In this document: one piece after another, positions 6,886 through 11,822 of the stretch | Layout: the number at the start of each line of letters is the position of its first letter | Numbering within the stretch: the stretch's first letter is position 1 | Assembly: GCA_937884015.1 (NCBI GenBank) | Contig: CALGBV010000369.1 | Span: 1 to 11,822 of the forward strand | Length of the DNA stretch: 11,822 bases | Source of the DNA: an uncultured Bacteroidales bacterium | GTDB taxonomy: Bacteria > Bacteroidota > Bacteroidia > Bacteroidales > F082 | Reading direction: 5' to 3' | The notes under the pieces: model-generated | Database searches by the model: none | What the model saw: only the letters and a program-made list of their open reading frames with translations | What the model was told of the DNA's origin: nothing | Translations under genes and position numbers: made by a program

Positions 6886-6959
6886 TGTATCGGCCTTTTT
6901 CTAACCAAACCTGCCACTTAAAAAACCACCTTTTCCTTTCGGATTTGCGGAAATTCTGC

Positions 6960-6967
6960 TATTTTTG
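6960..6967 (+). promoter_or_regulatory. -7 element of the PHP/glycosyltransferase operon
   Basis: TATTTTTG followed by CAGTAGAA, nearly identical to the -7 region of the first ATPase (CAGCAGAA). Expected transcript start is near 6974, about 15 nt before the ATG at 6989. A good -33 TTG at the usual distance is not evident. Confidence 0.6.
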
Positions 6968-6988
6968 CAGTAGAATAACGAGTCATTG

Positions 6989-8227
6989 ATGCAAAAGAAA
7001 AATCGCAAAAGAGGATTTTGGTTTTATTTCGGGCGGGTGATGGCCGGCATCGGCATCGCCGTACTGCTATTGTTCTTGGGAATTTACCTTTCCACGCCGA
7101 GTTATCATTTCAAAGAGCCACGCCCGTTTTCCGGCGAATACCTTTACAATCCATACCAGAATATCAATCCCGACCAATGGAAGAAATTCAATTTCCATTG
7201 CCATTCGCGTAAATTCTTTGGTTTGACCAACGGCCGCCTCAGCAAAGAAGAAGACATTGACAGCGTTTACCAATATTTAGGCTACGACCATTACGGCATT
7301 TCCGACTACATGAACATCAATCTGCATAACGCTGAAAATGAAGGATTTATTCCAGCATACGAACATGGTTACGGACTGATTCACAAAACCCATCAGCTTT
7401 GCATTGGAGCCGAAAAAGTCTGGCGAGTTGATTATCCGTTCATGCAAAACCTGAACATCAAGCAGCATGTAATCAACAGATTAAGCGAACACTCACGTTT
7501 CGTTGTGCCTGCACACGCCTCGTTCACCAATGGCTATAAGCCGAAAGAAATGAAATATCTGAGCAATTACCGCTTATTAGAAATCATGAATCCCTACGGC
7601 AATGCCATCGAGCACTGGGACGTAGCTTTGTCGAACGGTCACCGTGTTTACGGCATCGGCGACGATGACACGCATAATGTGAACAACCCGCATGAAGTAG
7701 GCCTCAACATGACTGTCATCAACACGCCCGACCTTGAAACCGAACACGTTTACGATGCGCTCAGCAAGGGAAAATCATACGTTCTCAAATTCAACAATTA
7801 CCACTATTACCCGCTTCCCTTTGACTATTTGGTTCAAGGTCATGCTTCAGTGGCTTATCTGAAAACGGCAAAACTATCAGGTGACACCTTATTCATTGAG
7901 ACTTCGGCAAACAAGATGGAAAAAGTCACTTTCATCGGTCAGGACGGAAAGACACTCAAAACACAAGAGAACGTGGAAACTGCATTTTACGTCATACAAC
8001 CCAAAGACAGTTATATCAGGACGCAAATCGACCTCAACGACCACCAAAGCCTTTACCTGAATCCTGTAACGAGGCATTTTTCCTCAACCATTGTCGATAT
8101 GCGCACCGACTCCATCAATGTGGCGCAAACCTCCATTTATTACCTTATCTACATCGTCATCATCACTGCTATCATCAGATATGTCATCGGCAGAATAAAG
8201 AGCTCAAAAAGCAATAAATCAAAATAA
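6989..8227 (+). CDS. Membrane-anchored PHP-type metallohydrolase
   Basis: A 412-residue protein with PHP-domain metal-binding motifs between two membrane helices. Helix 1 (about 17-34) follows the basic segment MQKKNRKR; helix 2 (about 383-400) precedes a short basic, serine-lysine-rich tail. Motifs: FNFHCHS with HxH (H70, H72), GYDHYGISDY (98-107), GAEK (E142), VPAHAS (H176), and IGDDDTHN with D-x-H (D227, H229), together the expected ligand set of the polymerase and histidinol phosphatase superfamily. The domain would most likely face the periplasm, but topology is inferred only. The substrate is unknown; phosphoesterase activity is the default expectation. First gene of an apparent operon with two membrane glycosyltransferases, 16 bp upstream of the next. 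The ATG at 6989 was preferred to a TTG one codon earlier. Confidence 0.82.
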   Translation: MQKKNRKRGFWFYFGRVMAGIGIAVLLLFLGIYLSTPSYHFKEPRPFSGEYLYNPYQNINPDQWKKFNFHCHSRKFFGLTNGRLSKEEDIDSVYQYLGYDHYGISDYMNINLHNAENEGFIPAYEHGYGLIHKTHQLCIGAEKVWRVDYPFMQNLNIKQHVINRLSEHSRFVVPAHASFTNGYKPKEMKYLSNYRLLEIMNPYGNAIEHWDVALSNGHRVYGIGDDDTHNVNNPHEVGLNMTVINTPDLETEHVYDALSKGKSYVLKFNNYHYYPLPFDYLVQGHASVAYLKTAKLSGDTLFIETSANKMEKVTFIGQDGKTLKTQENVETAFYVIQPKDSYIRTQIDLNDHQSLYLNPVTRHFSSTIVDMRTDSINVAQTSIYYLIYIVIITAIIRYVIGRIKSSKSNKSK

Positions 8228-8243
8228 CAGCAACTTTTTATAA

Positions 8244-9737
8244 ATGATGAAATCCATTCCATATAACAATCCTTTTGACCAGCAAAAGAGAAAATGGTGC
8301 TTCATCGAATGCACCTTGCTTGTCGTCATTGCCACCATTCTCCGCCTGCTGTTCATCGGGAAGACAGATTTAGGTTTTGACGAAGGTTTCTCGCTGTTCG
8401 TGTCCCTGAAAAATCAAACCGACATCGTGAATTTGCTTTGCACAGGCGACAATCCACCACTTTGGGAAATTCTGCTTCACTTTTGGATTGGCATATTCGG
8501 AATATCCGAAATCGCAATACGTTGCTTATCACTGATTTTCAACGTATTGACAATTATCCCAATTTATCTGATTGGAGAAAAACATATCGGACACCATGCT
8601 GGAGCTGCGGCATCGCTGTTTTTTACATTTTCATCATTTTCTATTTTTCTGTCGCACGACAGCCGTGTTTACAGCCTTATTGGATTTCTTGCTGCATGGT
8701 CTGCCTATCTGTTTATCAACTGCATACATAATCAGAAAAAATCTAATTTCATTTGGCTAACATTTGTCAACCTTCTTTTGATGTACGGACATTATCTTTC
8801 CATTTGGATGATTGTCATGGAATTTACAGTTTTCATCTTCAACGGAAACATCAGGAAGGAAATCAGAAAAGGCTATTGGATTCACATCCTGGCACTTGCT
8901 GCATTATTCAGCCCAATGATTCCAACACTTTTCCGACGATTTTTGGATTCTGGAGTCAACGGCACATGGATTCCAAAAGCATCAGGCATTGAAGATGTTT
9001 ACAATTTTATCTGCTGCATGTTAAATGCACCCGTCACGGCAGTCATCGCAATTATCATTTTAGCAGTTGCATTTGCTTTTTTTATCTATATGATTATCAA
9101 CAAAAAAGCCATTTTTTCGGACACGACAATCATAAGTTTATTTTGGATTGTTCCCATGTTCGTCTCGTTTGCCTTGTCGTTCATCACGGGCTTCTTCCTC
9201 GATCGATATTTCTATTTTCTGTTTCCGTTTTTCTATCTTTCAATAGCAGCCTACGCTTTTCAGATCTTTCCCCTCAAAAAAACATTTCAAATTGGAATAA
9301 TGTCAGTTTTTGTCATCGCAATGGCCCTTTCATTTTCGCCCGACAGCTCAAAAAAAAGATACAGTGGCTGGCATGATGAAATTCAACCAATTGTCAATCA
9401 ACTGGTTAAATCCAAGCAAAACGAAAGAACCATTGTAATCATTCCAGAATACTTCGACAAGCAATTCACTTATTATTTAGACGATAAACACCAGGCTTTC
9501 AAAGAAAAAGGTCAAAACAGATTGTATTACGCTTTCTACGATTACCTTTGTGGCCTAGGCTATTACTACGACTGCAATTTTCAGGATGCTGATTTTGAAC
9601 AAAATGACAAAGCAGTTTTTGCATGCCGCAAGTCAATGCCATCGAATCAAATAAGTAATTATTTGATTAACAACGGATTTCATCTTCAAGAAGAAAAAGA
9701 AGAATGTCAATTCATGATTTACACATATAGTAAATGA
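8244..9737 (+). CDS. Polytopic membrane glycosyltransferase, PMT/GT39-like (PF13231 type)
   Basis: Predicted inner-membrane glycosyltransferase of 497 residues using a polyprenyl-phosphate sugar donor, by family analogy. The first membrane helix (about 21-38) is followed by DLGFDEGFSLF, whose D46-E47 pair sits where the catalytic acidic residue of GT-C enzymes lies. NPPLWEILLHFW (70-81) and SHDSRVYSL (137-145) match the conserved NPPL and (S/Q)xExRxY-like segments of PF13231 proteins. Many further hydrophobic helices run to about residue 360, then a soluble C-terminal domain of roughly 130 residues. Two ATGs lie in tandem at 8244 and 8247. It overlaps the next gene by 4 bp (ATGA). Its base composition is lower in G+C than its neighbours: for example 17 of 60 at 9061-9120 and 16 of 60 at 9661-9720, against 30 of 60 at 10081-10140 in the next gene. 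The acceptor is unknown. Confidence 0.82.
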   Translation: MMKSIPYNNPFDQQKRKWCFIECTLLVVIATILRLLFIGKTDLGFDEGFSLFVSLKNQTDIVNLLCTGDNPPLWEILLHFWIGIFGISEIAIRCLSLIFNVLTIIPIYLIGEKHIGHHAGAAASLFFTFSSFSIFLSHDSRVYSLIGFLAAWSAYLFINCIHNQKKSNFIWLTFVNLLLMYGHYLSIWMIVMEFTVFIFNGNIRKEIRKGYWIHILALAALFSPMIPTLFRRFLDSGVNGTWIPKASGIEDVYNFICCMLNAPVTAVIAIIILAVAFAFFIYMIINKKAIFSDTTIISLFWIVPMFVSFALSFITGFFLDRYFYFLFPFFYLSIAAYAFQIFPLKKTFQIGIMSVFVIAMALSFSPDSSKKRYSGWHDEIQPIVNQLVKSKQNERTIVIIPEYFDKQFTYYLDDKHQAFKEKGQNRLYYAFYDYLCGLGYYYDCNFQDADFEQNDKAVFACRKSMPSNQISNYLINNGFHLQEEKEECQFMIYTYSK

Positions 9738-11311
9738 AAACATACAACGAACAAAACATCAAAAAGACCCTCTTTTTACTGCTCATCATCAGCGCGCTGA
9801 TTCGCGGATTCCTAGCAGCATGGCTTGAATTTGGCAACGACGAAGTCTATTATTGGACCTACGCCAAATTCCCCGACTGGAGCCATTTCGACCACCCGGG
9901 CATGGTAGGCTGGGTGATTCAATTGTTCAGCCTCAACTTATTGTTCGACAGCGAGTTTTTCATCCGTCTTTCATCCGTGATTTTCATGACGGCCAACACC
10001 TACATCATCTTTCGCATCGGGAAAGAGATAAAAGACTCGCAAACCGGCCTTTATGCGGCTTTCCTGTACACGGCCTCCATTTATGCCTTTGTCATCACGG
10101 GTGTTTTCATCATGCCCGACACGCCGATGAGCCTTTTCTGGCTCTTGGGGTTCTGGATGTTTGCCAAGTATTTCACTGCCGAAAAGCCTAAAAACCTGCA
10201 TCTTATCTTAGCCGGTCTGTTTTGCGGACTTTGCATTTTGTCGAAATACACAGGCGCTTTCCTTTGGGTTGGAGCCGGACTTTACATCTTGTTTTTTGAC
10301 AGAAAGCAACTGAAAAAGCCCGCCTTGTACCTTTCGTTAATCATCACCGCAATATGCTGTTTTCCAATATTATACTGGAACTACCAAAACGATTTCATCA
10401 GTTTCAGTTTCCACAGCGACAGGGTCAGTCTTTTTGCAAAACCCACCTTTAATTATATAGGCACCGAACTTGCCGGCGAGTTTTTCTACAACAATCCGGT
10501 GAATTTCGCCCTGACCATCATTGCCATTATTGCATTGATTAAGAAAAAGATAAGCATCGACAAAGCCACAAAACGGTTATTGTTGCTAACCACGCTGCCC
10601 ATGATATTCCTGTTTTGGTTTTTCGCCTTGACAAGACCGACTTTGCCACATTGGAACGCACCCGCATACGTTTTACTCATTTTGCTTATTTCGTGTTACT
10701 TACGAGACAGAAAGACAGATCGGATTGGTTTCCCGAAAATCATAACGGCATCGGTTGCACTTACGGCTTGCGTTGCCTTAATCGGCTCCTTGGAAATCAA
10801 GACAGGTTTCATTCCTTTGGACAAACACACGGAAGAACTCATGATTGGCAGGGAGGATTTCACCATCGACATGTACGGCTGGCGGCAATTGGGCGAGAAA
10901 TTCGCAACATTCCGGCAAGAGAAAATCGCGGAAGGCATCATGGCGGAAGATGACCAGATTGTGGCAAGCGAATGGTTCCCGGCTGCCAATTTGGACTATT
11001 ATGTTGCGCGTCCCTTGGGCATGGAAGTTTTCGGATTAGGCACACCACAAGACATTCATAAATATCTATGGATAAACGACATACGCGGTGGCTTTGAGGT
11101 CGGCGAAAGTTTCTGGTTCCTCTCCGACTCACGCTACTACAAAGACCCGAAAGACATATACCGATGGGGTAATTTTGCAAAGACCGAACTGCTTGGCGTC
11201 ATCCCTATTGAACGCTGCGGAAAGACAGCCAAGAACTTTTTCGTTTTCAAATGCGAAAATCTACGGTTTTGCCCGAAAGGTTTGGATGAGATGAAAGCTG
11301 AAGACAAATAA
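9734..11311 (+). CDS. Polytopic membrane glycosyltransferase, ArnT/GT83-like
   Basis: Predicted inner-membrane GT-C glycosyltransferase of 525 residues. After helix 1 it has GNDEVYYWTYAKFPDWSHFD (34-53), continuing HPGMVGW, the loop that in ArnT/PMT enzymes carries the catalytic acidic residue and contacts lipid-linked sugar. MPDTPMSLFW (127-136) matches the conserved PDxP segment of the family. About ten further hydrophobic segments extend to residue 360, followed by a soluble periplasmic-type domain ending FVFKCENLRFCPKGLDEM. It is translationally coupled to the upstream glycosyltransferase by an ATGA overlap. The two enzymes are distinct subfamilies rather than a tandem duplication, so they probably add different residues or act on different acceptors. 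ArnT itself (aminoarabinose on lipid A) is not claimed: no arn genes are nearby. Confidence 0.85.
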   Translation: MKTYNEQNIKKTLFLLLIISALIRGFLAAWLEFGNDEVYYWTYAKFPDWSHFDHPGMVGWVIQLFSLNLLFDSEFFIRLSSVIFMTANTYIIFRIGKEIKDSQTGLYAAFLYTASIYAFVITGVFIMPDTPMSLFWLLGFWMFAKYFTAEKPKNLHLILAGLFCGLCILSKYTGAFLWVGAGLYILFFDRKQLKKPALYLSLIITAICCFPILYWNYQNDFISFSFHSDRVSLFAKPTFNYIGTELAGEFFYNNPVNFALTIIAIIALIKKKISIDKATKRLLLLTTLPMIFLFWFFALTRPTLPHWNAPAYVLLILLISCYLRDRKTDRIGFPKIITASVALTACVALIGSLEIKTGFIPLDKHTEELMIGREDFTIDMYGWRQLGEKFATFRQEKIAEGIMAEDDQIVASEWFPAANLDYYVARPLGMEVFGLGTPQDIHKYLWINDIRGGFEVGESFWFLSDSRYYKDPKDIYRWGNFAKTELLGVIPIERCGKTAKNFFVFKCENLRFCPKGLDEMKAEDK

Positions 11312-11347
11312 AAGAATGAGGGATTTGCACGCAAATCCCTCATTCTT
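11312..11347. terminator. Bidirectional hairpin terminator between the glycosyltransferase operon and pepT
   Basis: Perfect 17-bp inverted repeat, AAGAATGAGGGATTTGC (11312-11328) and its exact complement (11331-11347), with only AC between, so the real loop is probably 4 nt or more. It begins directly after the TAA of the plus-strand gene and ends 16 bp before the pepT stop. On the minus strand the stem is followed by TTATTTG and on the plus strand by ATTATG; the A-T base of the stem adds U residues in both transcripts. It can serve both converging genes. Confidence 0.85.
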
Positions 11348-11363
11348 ATTATGTTGCTATCAC

Positions 11364-11822
11364 TTATTCAGCAAATAACCTGATGATGTTCAGAATCACT
11401 TCCGAAGCCTTTTCCATGCTTTCCAACGGGACGTATTCCAACTTGCCGTGGAAATTGTGGCCGCCGGCAAAGATGTTCGGGCAAGGCAGTCCCATGAAGG
11501 AAAGGTTAGCGCCATCGGTGCCGCCACGGATCGGCTGCACTTTCGGCTTAACGCCAGCCATTTCGATGGCCTTGATGGCACGTTCAACGATGAAGAAATG
11601 AGGTTCAACTTCCTGACGCATATTGTAATACTGGTGCTTCAGCTCAAGTTTCACGACATCACCGTATTTCTTATTCAGAAATTCGGCAACCGAAGTGATG
11701 AGGGCTTTCTTCTCTTCAAATTTCTGACGGTCGTGATCGCGGATAATGTATGACATCGTGGTCTCTTCAACCGTTCCGTTGATTTCGGTCAAGTGGAAGA
11801 AACCTTCGTAGCCTTGCGTGTA
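11364..11822 (-). CDS. pepT: Peptidase T (tripeptide aminopeptidase), C-terminal part
   Basis: Cytosolic M20 zinc metallopeptidase releasing N-terminal residues from tripeptides. The 152 residues here begin YTQGYEGFFHLTEINGTVEE and run off the right edge, so the N-terminal metal-binding part is not visible. Landmarks: MSYIIRDHDRQKFEEKK in the dimerisation/substrate-binding lid, PIRGGTDGANLSFMGLPCPN, and AGGHNFHGKLEYVPLESMEK, where the histidine of NFHGK aligns with the zinc ligand H379 of E. coli PepT. The end ILNIIRLFAE is normal. The TTG at 11790-11792 is an internal leucine codon, not a start. It converges on the glycosyltransferase operon and is not functionally linked to it. Confidence 0.95.
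   Translation of the reverse strand, partial: YTQGYEGFFHLTEINGTVEETTMSYIIRDHDRQKFEEKKALITSVAEFLNKKYGDVVKLELKHQYYNMRQEVEPHFFIVERAIKAIEMAGVKPKVQPIRGGTDGANLSFMGLPCPNIFAGGHNFHGKLEYVPLESMEKASEVILNIIRLFAE

Noticed and set aside
9734..11311. True ArnT aminoarabinose transferase
   Set aside because: Family-level similarity only; no other arn genes are nearby, so the specific substrate cannot be supported.

Overview
The window looks like a Bacteroidales (Bacteroidetes) chromosome of moderate G+C. The evidence is the protein types (peptidase T, a SufB-C-D-S operon, DUF4143 ATPases) and start-proximal promoters that match the Bacteroidetes -7 element TAnnTTTG at four places. Shine-Dalgarno sequences are not conspicuous. 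No rRNA, tRNA, CRISPR array, insertion sequence or phage gene was seen.

Left third (1-3868, minus strand): an iron-sulfur cluster assembly operon read sufB, sufC, sufD, sufS, with sufS cut by the left edge. SufB, the ATPase SufC and SufD form the scaffold complex; SufS supplies sulfur from cysteine. SufD is unusually short: it lacks the N-terminal region and starts 1 nt after sufC. A GC-rich 10-bp palindrome of a type that looks like a dispersed repeat sits between sufD and sufS.

Centre (about 4040-6895): two different AAA ATPases of the AAA_14/DUF4143 type, tail to tail with 13 bp between their stops. Each has its own set of short repeated sites over its promoter. The plus-strand gene has a TGGATAAAAA motif (two direct copies, one inverted copy, plus a half site at the start codon). 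The minus-strand gene has four copies of the 13-mer CCGATAGTGCGCA spaced at exactly 34 bp. This pair with private cis-repeats is the most interesting part of the window and could be a self-regulated or site-recognising unit; its function is unknown.

Right third (6960-11347, plus strand): a probable three-gene operon of a membrane-anchored PHP-type metallohydrolase and two polytopic membrane glycosyltransferases of the PMT/ArnT type, the last two overlapping by 4 bp. They probably act in modification of an envelope glycan or lipid. The operon ends in a perfect 17-bp hairpin shared with the converging peptidase T gene (pepT, 3' part only), which runs off the right edge.
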